Positions 26,086 to 39,194 of a DNA stretch of 64,000 nucleotides are shown in pieces. The DNA lies in the NCBI GenBank assembly GCA_964036275.1, contig OZ038434.1, forward strand, positions 19,209,879 through 19,273,878, written 5' to 3'. Under the pieces are notes generated by a model. It searched no databases. It saw only the letters and a list, made by a program, of their open reading frames with translations, and was not told the DNA's origin. Position 1 is the stretch's first letter; each line of letters begins with the position of its first letter. Both the position numbers and the translations under genes were made by a program. This DNA is from Litoditis marina. Lineage: Eukaryota > Nematoda > Chromadorea > Rhabditida > Rhabditidae.

Positions 26086-27485
26086 TTGTTAGAGAAGGCT
26101 CCAGAGCATCAGTTCACTACAGTAATTCGTTCATGTTTAGAAAACTCTATTTCACCCTCACGTGCGTGTACTGACCGACGTATCGCATCCGAAATCCGCC
26201 GAAACCTCACGACATCGTTATCTTCTCATTACCACAAATACAGAAAACTGAATAAAAGTATTGGTAGACAAGGTTCCAGATCATCAGTTCACTACAGTAA
26301 TTCGTTCATGTTTAGACAACTCTATTTCACCCTCACGTGCGTGTACTGACCGACGAATCGCATCCGAACTTCGCAGAAACCTCAAGACATCTCTATATTC
26401 TCAACACCACAAATACAGAAAACTGAATAAAAGTATTGTTAGAGAAGGTTCCAGAGCATCAGTTCACTACAGTAATTTGTTCATGTTAAGACAACTCTAT
26501 TTCACCCTCGCGTGCGTGTACTGACCGACGTATCGCATCCGAACTCCGCAGAAACCTCAAGACATCTCTATATTCTCAACACCACAAATACAGAAAACTG
26601 AATAAAAGTATTGTTAGAGAAGGTTCCAGAGCATCAGTTCACTACAGTAATTCGTTCATGTTTAGAAAACTCTATTTCACCCTCGCGTGCGTGTACTGAC
26701 CGACGTATCGCATCCGAAATCCGCAGAAACCTCAAGACATCTCTATATTCTCAACACCACAAATACAGAAAACTGAATAAAAGTATTGTTAGAGAAGGTT
26801 CCAGAGCATCAGTTCACTACAGTAATTCGTTCATGTTTAGAAAACTCTATTTCACCCTCGCGTGCGTGTACTGACCGACGAATCGCATCCGAAATCCGCA
26901 GAAACCTCAAGACATCTTTATATTCTCAACACCACAAATACAGCAAACTGAATAAAAGTATTGTTAGAGAAGGCTCCAGAGCATCAGTTCACTACAGTAA
27001 TTCGTTCATGTTTAGACAACTCTATTTCACCCACACGTGCGTGTACTGACCGACGTATCGCATCCGAAATCCACAGAAACCTCACGACATCTTTATTTTC
27101 TCATCACCACAAATACAGAAAACTGAATAAAAGTATTGTTAGACAAGGTTCCAGATCATCAGTTCACTACAGTAATTCGTTCATGTTTAGACAACTCTAT
27201 TTCACCCTCACGTGCGTGTACTGACCGACGTATCGCATCCGAAATCCGCAGAAACCTCACGACATCGTTATCTTCTCATTACCACAAATACAGAAAACTG
27301 AATAAAAGTATTGTTAGACAAGGTTCCAGATCATCAGTTCACTACAGTAATTCGTTCATGTTTAGACAACTCTATTTCACCCTCACGTGCGTGTACTGAC
27401 CGACGTATCGCATCCGAAATCCGCAGAAACCTCACGACATCTTTATTTTCTCATCACCACAAATACAGAAAACTGAATAAAAGTA
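25036..27485 (+). repeat. 7-monomer higher-order repeat (1,225 bp) in the left B arm
   Basis: Variant order from ~25,036 to ~25,820 is repeated 1,225 bp (7 x 175) downstream from 26,261, including the GGCTCCAGAGC variant (25,748 and 26,973) and CACCCACACGTG (25,803 and 27,028). It overlaps the 12-monomer unit, so exchanges of different sizes are superimposed. Confidence 0.75.
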
Positions 27486-30400
27486 TTGTTAGACAAGGTT
27501 CCAGATCATCAGTTCACTACAGTAATTCGTTCATGTTTAGACAACTCTATTTCACCCACACGTGCGTGTACTGACCGACGTATCGCATCCGAACACCGCA
27601 GAAACCTCACGACATCTTTATTTTCTCATCACCACAAATACAGAAAACTGAATAAAAGTATTGTTAGACAAGGTTCCAGATCATCAGTTCACTACAGTAA
27701 TTCGTTCATGTTTAGACAACTCTATTTCACCCTCACGTGCGTGTACTGACCGACGTATCGCATCCGAAATCCGCAGAAACCTCACGACATCGTTATCTTC
27801 TCATTACCACAAATACAGAAAACTGAATAAAAGTATTGGTAGACAAGGTTCCAGATCATCAGTTCACTACAGTAATTCGTTCATGTTAAGACAACTCTAT
27901 TTCACTCTCGCGTGCGTGTACTGACCGACGTATCGCATCCGAAATTCGCAGAAACCTCAAGACATCTCTATATTCTCAACACCACAAATACAGAAAACTG
28001 AATAAAAGTATTGTTAGAGAAGGTTCCAGAGCATCAGTTCACTACAGTAATTCGTTCATGTTAAGACAACTCTATTTCACTCTCGCGTGCGTGTACTGAC
28101 CGACGTATCGCATCCGAAATTCGCAGAAACCTCAAGACATCTCTATATTCTCAACACCACAAATACACAAAACTGAATAAAAGTATTGTTAGAGAAGGTT
28201 CCAGAGCATCAGTTCACTATAGTAATTCGTTCATGTTAAGACAACTCTATTTCACTCTCGCGTGCGTGTACTGACCGACGTATCGCATCCGAAATTCGCA
28301 GAAACCTCAAGACATCTCTATATTCTCAACACCACAAATACAGAAAACTGAATAAAAGTATTGTTAGAGAAGGTTCCAGAGCATCAGTTCACTACAGTAA
28401 TTCGTTCATGTTAAGACAACTCTATTTCACTCTCGCGTGCGTGTACTGACCGACGTATCGCATCCGAAATCCGCAGAAACCTCAAGACATCTCTATATTC
28501 TCAACACCACAAATACAGAAAACTGAATAAAAGTATTGTTAGAGAAGGTTCCAGAGCATAAGTTCACTACAGTAATTTGTTCATGTTAAGACAACTCTAT
28601 TTCACCCTCACGTGCGTGTACTGACCGACGTATCGCATCCGAAATCCGCAGAAACCTCAAGACATCTCTATATTCTCAACACCACAAATACAGAAAACTG
28701 AATAAAAGTATTGTTAGAGAAGGTTCCAGAGCATAAGTTCACTACAGTAATTCGTTCATGTTAAGACAACTCTATTTCACCCTCACGTGCGTGTACTGAC
28801 CGACGTATCGCATCCGAAATTCGCAGAAACCTCAAGACATCTCTATATTCTCAACACCACAAATACAGAAAACTGAATAAAAGTATTGTTAGAGAAGGTT
28901 CCAGAGCATCAGTTCACTACAGTAATTCGTTCATGTTTAGACAACTCTATTTCACCCTCACGTGCGTGTACTGACCGACGTATCGCATCCGAAATTCGCA
29001 GAAACCTCAAGACATCTCTATATTCTCAACACCACAAATACAGAAAACTGAATAAAAGTATTGTTAGAGAAGGTTCCAGAGCATCAGTTCACTACAGTAA
29101 TTCGTTCATGTTTAGACAACTCTATTTCACCCTCACGTGCGTGTACTGACCGACGTATCGCATCCGAAATTCGCAGAAACCTCAAGACATCTCTATATTC
29201 TCAACACCACAAATACAGAAAACTGAATAAAAGTATTGTTAGAGAAGGTTCCAGAGCATCAGTTCACTACAGTAATTCGTTCATGTTTAGACAACTCTAT
29301 TTCACCCTCGCGTGCGTGTACTGACCGACGTATCGCATCCGAACTCCGCAGAAACCTCACGACATCTTCATCTTCTCATTACCACAAATACAGAAAACTG
29401 AATAAAAGTATTGGTAGACAAGGTTCCAGATCATCAGTTCACTACAGTAATTCGTTCATGTTTAGACAACTCTATTTCACCCTCACGTGCGTGTACTGAC
29501 CGACGTATCGCATCCGAAATTCGCAGAAACCTCAAGACATCTCTATATTCTCAACACCACAAATACAGAAAACTGAATAAAAGTATTGTTAGAGAAGGTT
29601 CCAGAGCATAAGTTCACTACAGTAATTCGTTCATGTTTAGACAACTCTATTTCACCCTCACGTGCGTGTACTGACCGACGTATCGCATCCGAAATTCGCA
29701 GAAACCTTAAGACATCTCTATATTCTCAACACCACAAATACAGAAAACTGAATAAAAGTATTGTTAGACAAGGTTCCAGAGCATAAGTTCACTACAGTAA
29801 TTCGTTCATGTTTAGACAACTCTATTTCACCCTCACGTGCGTGTACTGACCGACGTATCGCATCCGAAATCCGCAGAAACCTCAAGACAACTCTATATTC
29901 TCAACACCACAATTACAGAAAACTGAATAAAAGTATTGTTAGAGAAGGTTCCAGAGCATCAGTTCACTACAGTGATTCGTTCATGTCTAGACAACTCTAT
30001 TTCACCCTCGCGTGCGTGTACTGACCGACGTATCGCATCCGAAATCCGCAGAAACCTCAAGACATCTTTATATTCTCGACACCACAAATACAGCGAACTG
30101 AATAAAGTATTGTTAGAGAAGGTTCCAGAGCATCAGTTCACTACAGTAATTCGTTCATGTTTAGACAACTCTATTTCACCCTCACGTGCGTGTACTGACC
30201 GACTTATCGCATCCGAACACCGCAGAAACCTCACGACATCTTTATTTTCTCATCACCACAAATACAGAAAACTGAATAAAAGTATTGTTATACAAGGTTC
30301 CAGATCATCAGTTCACTACAGTAATTCGTTCATGTTTAGACAACTCTATTTCACCCTCACGTGCGTGTACTGACCGACGTATCGCATCCGAAATCCGCAG

Positions 30401-31164
30401 AAACCTCACGACATCGTTATCTTCTCATTACCACAAATACAGAAAACTGAATAAAAGTATTGGTAGACAAGGTTCCAGATCATCAGTTCACTACAGTAAT
30501 TCGTTCATGTTTAGACAACTCTATTTCACCCTCACGTGCGTGTACTGACCGACGAATCGCATCCGAACTTCGCAGAAACCTCAAGACATCTCTATATTCT
30601 CAACACCACAAATACAGAAAACTGAATAAAAGTATTGTTAGAGAAGGTTCCAGAGCATCAGTTCACTACAGTAATTTGTTCATGTTAAGACAACTCTATT
30701 TCACCCTCGCGTGCGTGTACTGACCGACGTATCGCATCCGAACTCCGCAGAAACCTCAAGACATCTCTATATTCTCAACACCACAAATACAGAAAACTGA
30801 ATAAAAGTATTGTTAGAGAAGGTTCCAGAGCATCAGTTCACTACAGTAATTCGTTCATGTTTAGAAAACTCTATTTCACCCTCGCGTGCGTGTACTGACC
30901 GACGTATCGCATCCGAAATCCGCAGAAACCTCAAGACATCTCTATATTCTCAACACCACAAATACAGAAAACTGAATAAAAGTATTGTTAGAGAAGGTTC
31001 CAGAGCATCAGTTCACTACAGTAATTCGTTCATGTTTAGAAAACTCTATTTCACCCTCGCGTGCGTGTACTGACCGACGAATCGCATCCGAAATCCGCAG
31101 AAACCTCAAGACATCTTTATATTCTCAACACCACAAATACAGCAAACTGAATAAAAGTATTGTT

Positions 31165-31228
31165 AGAGAAGGTTCCAGAACATCATGAACGAATTACTGT
31201 AGTGAACTGATGCTCTGGAACCTTCTCT
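31165..31228. repeat. Inversion centre: near-palindrome with 22-bp spacer
   Basis: The plus-oriented B array runs AGAGAAGGTTCCAGAACATCA (ending 31185). After the spacer 31186-31207 it runs TGATGCTCTGGAACCTTCTC, the reverse complement with one mismatch. The spacer itself is B sequence in minus orientation. Up to here every monomer is in plus orientation; after it every monomer to 57195 is in minus orientation. Confidence 0.9.
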
Positions 31229-33059
31229 AACAATACGTTTATTCAGTTTTCTGTATTCGTGTGTTGAGAATATAAAGATGTCTTGAGGTTTCTGCGCATT
31301 TCGGATGCGAAACGACAGTCAGTACACGCACGTGAGGGTGAAATAGAGTTGTCTAAACATGAACGAATTACTGTAGTTAACTGATGCTCTGGAACCTTCT
31401 CTAACAATACTTTTATTCAGTTTTCTGTATTTGTGGTGTTGAGAATATAAAGATGTCTTGAGTTTTCTGCGGATTTCGGATGCGATACGTTGGTCAGTAC
31501 ACGCACGTGAGAGTAAAACAGAGTTGCCTAAACATGAAAAAAATTACTGTAGTGAACTGATGCTTTGGAAACTTCTCTAACAATAATTTTATTCAGTTTT
31601 CTGTATTCGTGGTGTTGAGAATATAGAGGTGTCTTGAGGTTTCTGCGGATTTCGGATGCGATACGTCGATCAGTACACGCACGTGAGAGTGAAATAGAGT
31701 TGTCCAAACATTAACGAATTACTGTAGTGAACTGATGCTTTGGAAACTTCTCTAACAATAATTTTATTCAGTTTTCTGTTTTCGTGGTGTTGAGAATATA
31801 AAGATGTCTTGAGGTTTCTGCGGATTTCGGATGCGATACGTCGATCAGTACACGCACGTGAGAGTGAAATAGAGTTGTCCAAACATTAACGAATTACTGT
31901 AGTGAACTGATGCTCTGGAACCTTCTCTAACAATAATTTTATTCAGTTTTCTGTATTTGTGGTAATGAGAATATAGAGATGTCTTGAGGTTTCTGCGGAT
32001 TTCGGATGCGATACGTCGATCAGTACACGCACGTGAGAGTGAAATAGAGTTGTCCAAACATTAACGAATCACTGTAGTGAACTGATGCTTTGGAAACTTC
32101 TCTAACAATAATTTTGTTCAGTTTTCTGTATTCGTGGTGTTGAGAATATAAAGATGTCTTGAGGTTTCTGCGGATTTCGGATGCGATAAGTCGATCAGTA
32201 CACGCACGTGAGAGTGAAATAGAGTTGTCTAAACATGAACGAATTACTGTAGTGAACTGATGCTCTGGAACCTTCTCTAACAATACTTTTATTCAGTTTT
32301 CTGTATCTGTGGTGTTGAGAATATAGAGGTGTCTTGAGGTTTCTGCGGATTTCGGATGCGATACGTCGATCAGTACACGCACGTGAGAGTGAAATAGAGT
32401 TGTCTAAACATGAACGAATTACTGTAGTGAACTGATGCTCTGGAACCTTCTCTAACAATAATTTTATTCAGTTTTCTGTATTTGTGGTAATGAGAATATA
32501 GAGATGTCTTGAGGTTTCTGCGGATTTCGGATGCGATACGTCGATCAGTACACGCACGTGAGAGTGAAATAGAGTTGTCCAAACATTAACGAATTACTGT
32601 AGTGAACTGATGCTTTGGAAACTTCTCTAACAATAATTTTATTCAGTTTTCTGTATTCGTGGTGTTGAGAATATAAAGATGTCTTGAGGTTTCTGCGGAT
32701 TTCGGATGCGATACGTCGATCAGTACCCGCACGTGAGAGTGAAATACAGTTGTCTAAACATGAACGAATTACTGTAGTGAACTGATGCTCTGGAACCTTC
32801 TCTAACAATAATTTTATTCAGTTTTCTGTATTTGTGGTAATGAGAATATAGAGGTGTCTTGAGGTTTCTGCGGATTTCGGATGCGATACGTCGATCAGTA
32901 CACGCACGTGAGGGTGAAATAGAGTTGTCCAAACATTAACGAATTACTGTAGTGAACTGATGCTTTGGAAACGTCTCTAACAATAATTTTATTCAGTTTT
33001 CTGTATTCGTGGTGTTGAGAATATAAAGATGTCTTGAGGTTTCTGCGGATTTCGGATGC

Positions 33060-34850
33060 GATACGTCGGTCAGTACACGCATGTGAGGGTGAAATAGAGT
33101 TGTCTAAACATTAACGAATTACTGTAGTGAACTGATGCTTTGGAAACTTCTCTAACAATAATTTTATTCAGTTTTCTGTATTCGTGGTGTTGAGAATATA
33201 AAGATGTCTTGAGGTTTCTGCGGATTTCGGATGCGATACGTCGATCAGTACACGCACGTAAGGGTGAAATAGAGTTGTCCGAACATTAACGAATTACTGT
33301 AGTGAACTGATGCTTTGGAAACTTCTCTAACAATAATTTTATTCAGTTTTCTGTATTCGTGGTGTTGAGAATATAAAGATATCTTGAGGTTTCTGCGGAT
33401 TTCGGATGCGATACGTCGGTCAGTACACGCATGTGAGGGTGAAATAGAGTTGTCTAAACATTAACGAATTACTGTAGTGAACTGATGCTTTGGAAACTTC
33501 TCTAACAATAATTTTATTCAGTTTTCTGTATTCGTGGTGTTGAGAATATAAAGATGTCTTGAGGTTTCTGCGGATTTCGGATGCGATACGTCGGTCAGTA
33601 CACGCATGTGAGGGTGAAATAGAGTTGTCTAAACATTAACGAATTACTGTAGTGAACTGATGCTTTGGAAACTTCTCTAACAATAATTTTATTCAGTTTT
33701 CTGTATTCGTGGTGTTGAGAATATAAAGATGTCTTGAGGTTTCTGCGGATTTCGGATGCGATACGTCGGTCAGTACACGCATGTGAGGGTGAAATAGAGT
33801 TGTCTAAACATTAACGCATTACTGTAGTGAACTGATGCTTTGGAAACTTCTCTAACAATAATTTTATTCAGTTTTCTGTATTCGTGGTGTTGAGAATATA
33901 AAGATGTCTTGAGGTTTCTGCGGATTTCGGATGCGATACGTCGGTCAGTACACGCATGTGAGGGTGAAATAGAGTTGTCTAAACATTAACGAATTACTGT
34001 AGTGAACTGATGCTTTGGAAACTTCTCTAACAATAATTTTATTCAGTTTTCTGTATTCGTGGTGTTGAGAATATAAAGATGTCTTGAGGTTTCTGCGGAT
34101 TTCGGATGCGATACGTCGATCAGTACACGCACGTAAGGGTGAAATAGAGTTGTCCGAACATTAACGAATTACTGTAGTGAACTGATGCTTTGGAAACTTC
34201 TCTAACAATAATTTTATTCAGTTTTCTGTATTCGTGGTGTTGAGAATATAAAGATGTCTTGAGGTTTCTGCGGATTTCGGATGCGATACGTCGGTCAGTA
34301 CACGCATGTGAGGGTGAAATAGAGTTGTCTAAACATTAACGAATTACTGTAGTGAACTGATGCTTTGGAAACTTCTCTAACAATAATTTTATTCAGTTTT
34401 CTGTATTCGTGGTGTTGAGAATATAAAGATGTCTTGAGGTTTCTGCGGATTTCGGATGCGATACGTCGGTCAGTACACGCATGTGAGGGTGAAATAGAGT
34501 TGTCTAAACATTAACGAATTACTGTAGTGAACTGATGCTTTGGAAACTTCTCTAACAATAATTTTATTCAGTTTTCTGTATTCGTGGTGTTGAGAATATA
34601 AAGATGTCTTGAGGTTTCTGCGGATTTCGGATGCGATACGTCGGTCAGTACACGCATGTGAGGGTGAAATAGAGTTGTCTAAACATTAACGAATTACTGT
34701 AGTGAACTGATGCTTTGGAAACTTCTCTAACAATAATTTTATTCAGTTTTCTGTATTCGTGGTGTTGAGAATATAAAGATGTCTTGAGGTTTCTGCGGAT
34801 TTCGGATGCGATACGTCGATCAGTACACGCACGTGAGAGTGAAATAGAGT
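33060..34850 (-). repeat. Locally homogenised B block with a 5-monomer period
   Basis: Ten successive monomers are nearly identical and share CACGCATGTGAGGG and AACATTAACG. The variant GTAAGGGTGAAATAG ... GTCCGAACATT occurs at ~33,258 and again at ~34,133, 875 bp (5 x 175) apart, which marks a 5-monomer duplication. Confidence 0.65.
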
Positions 34851-36044
34851 TGTCCAAACGTTAACGAATTACTGTAGTGAACTGATAATCTGGAACCTTG
34901 TCTAACAATACTTTTATTCAGTTTTCTGTCTTTGTGGTGTTGAGAATATAGAGATGTCTTGAGGTTTCTGCGGATTTCGGATGCGATACGTCGATCAGTA
35001 CACGCACGTGAGAGTGAAATAGAGTTGTCCAAGCATTAACGAATTACTGTAGTGAACTGATGCTCTGGAACCTTGTCTAACAATACTTTTATTCAGTTTT
35101 CTGTCTTTGTGGTGTTGAGAATATAGAGATGTCTTGAGGTTTCTGCGGATTTCGGATGCGATACGTCGATCAGTACACGCACGTGAGAGTGAAATAGAGT
35201 TGTCCAAGCATTAACGAATTACTGTAGTGAACTGATGCTCTGGAACCTTGTCTAACAATACTTTTATTCAGTTTTCTGTCTTTGTGGTGTTGAGAATATA
35301 GAGATGTCTTGAGGTTTCTGCGGATTTCGGATGCGATACGTCGATCAGTACACGCACGTAAGGGTGAAATAGAGTTGTCTAAACATGAACGAATTACTGT
35401 AGTAAACTGATGATCTGGAACCTTGTCTAACAATACTTTTATTCAGTTTTCTGTATTTGTGGTGTTGAGAATATAAAGATGTCTTGAGGTTTCTGCGGAT
35501 TTCGGATGCGATACGTCGATCAGTACACGCACGTAAGGGTGAAATAGAGTTGTCCAAACATTAACGAATCACTGTAGTGAACTGATGCTCTGGAACCTTG
35601 TCTAACAATACTTTTATTCAGTTTTCTGTCTTTGTGGTGTTGAGAATATAGAGATGTCTTGAGGTTTCTGCGCATTTCGGATGCGATACGTCGATCAGTA
35701 CACGCACGTGAGAGTGAAATAGAGTTGTCCAAGCATTAACGAATTACTGTAGTGAACTGATGCTTTGGAAACTTCTCTAACAATAATTTTATTCAGTTTT
35801 CTGTATTCGTGGTGTTGAGAATATAAAGATGTCTTGAGGTTTCTGCGGATTTCGGATGCGATACGTCGGTCAGTACACGCATGTGAGGGTGAAATAGAGT
35901 TGTCTAAACATGAACGAATTACTGTAGTGAACTGATGCTCTGGAACCTTCTCTAACAATACTTTTATTCAGTTTTCTGTATGTGTGGTGTTGAGAATATA
36001 GATGTGTCTTGAGGTTTCTGCGGATTTCGGATGCGATACGTCGG

Positions 36045-39000
36045 TCAGTACACGCACGTGAGGGTGAAATGGAGTTGTCTAAACATGAACGAATTACTGT
36101 AGTGAACTGATGCTCTGGAACCTTCTCTAACAATACTTTTATTCAGTTTTCTGTATTCGTGGTGTTGAGAATATAGAGGTGTCTTGAGGTTTCTGCGGAT
36201 TTCGGATGCGATACGTCGATAAGTACACGCACGTAAGGGTGAAATAGAGTTGTCCAAACATGAACGAATTACTGTAGTGAACTGATGCTCTGGAACCTTC
36301 TCTAACAATAATTTTATTCAGTTTTCTGTATTCGTGGTGTTGAGAATATAAAGATGTCTTGAGGTTTCTGCGGATTTCGGATGCGATACGTCGGTCAGTA
36401 CACGCATGTGAGGGTGAAATAGAGTTGTCTAAACATGAACGAATTACTGTAGTGAACTGATGCTCTGGAACCTTCTCTAACAATAATTTTATTCAGTTTT
36501 CTGTATTCGTGGTGTTGAGAATATAAAGATGTCTTGAGGTTTCTGCGGATTTCGGATGCGATACGTCGGTCAGTACACGCATGTGAGGATGAAATAGAGT
36601 TGTCTAAACATGAACGAATTACTGTAGTGAACTGATGCTCTGGAACCTTCTCTAACAATACTTTTATTCAGTTTTCTGTATTCGTGGTGTTGAGAATATA
36701 GAGGTGTCTTGAGGTTTCTGCGGATTTCGGATGCGATACGTCGATCAGTACACGCACGTGAGGGTGAAATAGAGTTGTCCAAACATGAACGAATTACTGT
36801 AGTGAACTGATGCTCTGGAACCTTCTCTAACAATACTTTTATTCAGTTTTCTGTATTCGTGGTGTTGAGAATATAAAGATGTCTTGAGGTTTCTGCGGAT
36901 TTCGGGTGCGATACGTCGGTCAGTACACGCAAGTGAGGGTGAAATAGAGTTGTCTAAACATGAACGAATTACTGTAGTGAACTGATGCTCTGGAACCTTC
37001 TCTAACAATACTTTTGTTCAGTTTTCTGTATGTGTGGTGTTGAGAATATAGAGGTGTCTTGAGGTTTCTGCGGATTTCGGATGCGATACGTCGATCAGTA
37101 CACGCACGTGAGAGTGAAATAGAGTTGTCCAAACATTAACGAATTACTGTAGTGAACTGATGCTCTGGAACCTTCTCTAACAATAATTTTATTCAGTTTT
37201 CTGTATTCGTGGTGTTGAGAATATAAAGATGTCTTGAGGTTTCTGCGGATTTCGGATGCGATACGTCGGTCAGTACACGCATGTGAGGATGAAATAGAGT
37301 TGTCTAAACATGAACGAATTACTGTAGTGAACTGATGCTCTGGAACCTTCTCTAACAATACTTTTATTCAGTTTTCTGTATTCGTGGTGTTGAGAATATA
37401 GAGGTGTCTTGAGGTTTCTGCGGATTTCGGATGCGATACGTCGATCAGTACACGCACGTAAGGGTGAAATAGAGTTGTCCAAACATGAACGAATTACTGT
37501 AGTGAACTGATGCTCTGGAACCTTCTCTAACAATACTTTTATTCAGTTTTCTGTATGTGTGGTGTTGAGAATATAGATGTGTCTTGAGGTTTCTGCGGAT
37601 TTCGGATGCGATACGTCGGTCAGTACACGCACGTGAGGGTGAAATGGAGTTGTCTAAACATGAACGAATTACTGTAGTGAACTGATGCTCTGGAACCTTC
37701 TCTAACAATACTTTTATTCAGTTTTCTGTATTCGTGGTGTTGAGAATATAGAGGTGTCTTGAGGTTTCTGCGGATTTCGGATGCGATACGTCGATAAGTA
37801 CACGCACGTAAGGGTGAAATAGAGTTGTCCAAACATGAACGAATTACTGTAGTGAACTGATGCTCTGGAACCTTCTCTAACAATAATTTTATTCAGTTTT
37901 CTGTATTCGTGGTGTTGAGAATATAAAGATGTCTTGAGGTTTCTGCGGATTTCGGATGCGATACGTCGGTCAGTACACGCATGTGAGGGTGAAATAGAGT
38001 TGTCTAAACATGAACGAATTACTGTAGTGAACTGATGCTCTGGAACCTTCTCTAACAATAATTTTATTCAGTTTTCTGTATTCGTGGTGTTGAGAATATA
38101 AAGATGTCTTGAGGTTTCTGCGGATTTCGGATGCGATACGTCGGTCAGTACACGCATGTGAGGATGAAATAGAGTTGTCTAAACATGAACGAATTACTGT
38201 AGTGAACTGATGCTCTGGAACCTTCTCTAACAATACTTTTATTCAGTTTTCTGTATTCGTGGTGTTGAGAATATAGAGGTGTCTTGAGGTTTCTGCGGAT
38301 TTCGGATGCGATACGTCGATCAGTACACGCACGTGAGGGTGAAATAGAGTTGTCCAAACATGAACGAATTACTGTAGTGAACTGATGCTCTGGAACCTTC
38401 TCTAACAATACTTTTATTCAGTTTTCTGTATTCGTGGTGTTGAGAATATAAAGATGTCTTGAGGTTTCTGCGGATTTCGGGTGCGATACGTCGGTCAGTA
38501 CACGCAAGTGAGGGTGAAATAGAGTTGTCTAAACATGAACGAATTACTGTAGTGAACTGATGCTCTGGAACCTTCTCTAACAATACTTTTGTTCAGTTTT
38601 CTGTATGTGTGGTGTTGAGAATATAGAGGTGTCTTGAGGTTTCTGCGGATTTCGGATGCGATACGTCGATCAGTACACGCACGTGAGAGTGAAATAGAGT
38701 TGTCCAAACATTAACGAATTACTGTAGTGAACTGATGCTCTGGAACCTTCTCTAACAATAATTTTATTCAGTTTTCTGTATTCGTGGTGTTGAGAATATA
38801 AAGATGTCTTGAGGTTTCTGCGGATTTCGGATGCGATACGTCGGTCAGTACACGCATGTGAGGATGAAATAGAGTTGTCTAAACATGAACGAATTACTGT
38901 AGTGAACTGATGCTCTGGAACCTTCTCTAACAATACTTTTATTCAGTTTTCTGTATTCGTGGTGTTGAGAATATAGAGGTGTCTTGAGGTTTCTGCGGAT

Positions 39001-39194
39001 TTCGGATGCGATACGTCGATCAGTACACGCACGTAAGGGTGAAATAGAGTTGTCCAAACATGAACGAATTACTGTAGTGAACTGATGCTCTGGAACCTTC
39101 TCTAACAATACTTTTATTCAGTTTTCTGTATGTGTGGTGTTGAGAATATAGAGATGTCTTGAAGTTTCTGCGGATTTCGGATGCGATACGTCAA
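36045..39194 (-). repeat. 9-monomer higher-order repeat (1,575 bp) in the right B arm, first pair
   Basis: Nine monomers from 36,045 to 37,619 are repeated at 37,620-39,194 in the same order. Markers include GTCGATAAGTACACG (36,217 and 37,792), TTTCGGGTGCG (36,900 and 38,475) and GAGGATGAAATAG (36,585, 37,285 and 38,160). Confidence 0.85.

Larger units (their letters stand above)
7775..31185 (+). repeat. Satellite family B array, plus orientation (175-bp monomer)
   Basis: About 134 head-to-tail monomers, 175 bp in most cases. Each has, in order: TTCGTTCATGTTTAGACAAC, a CpG-rich core (CACGTGCG ... GACGTATCGCATCCG), an AT-rich part (TATATTCTCAACACCAC), AATAAA, then GGTTCCAGAGCATCAGTTC. Two main sequence classes mix freely: CAAGACATCTCTATATTCTC versus CACGACATCTTTATCTTCTC, and AGAGAAGG versus AGACAAGG or AGACAATG. 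The overlapping 87-codon frames recur every 175 bp, and 175 is not a multiple of three, so they are periodic artefacts. The spacing suits one nucleosome per monomer, as in many centromeric satellites, but function is unproven. Confidence 0.97.
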
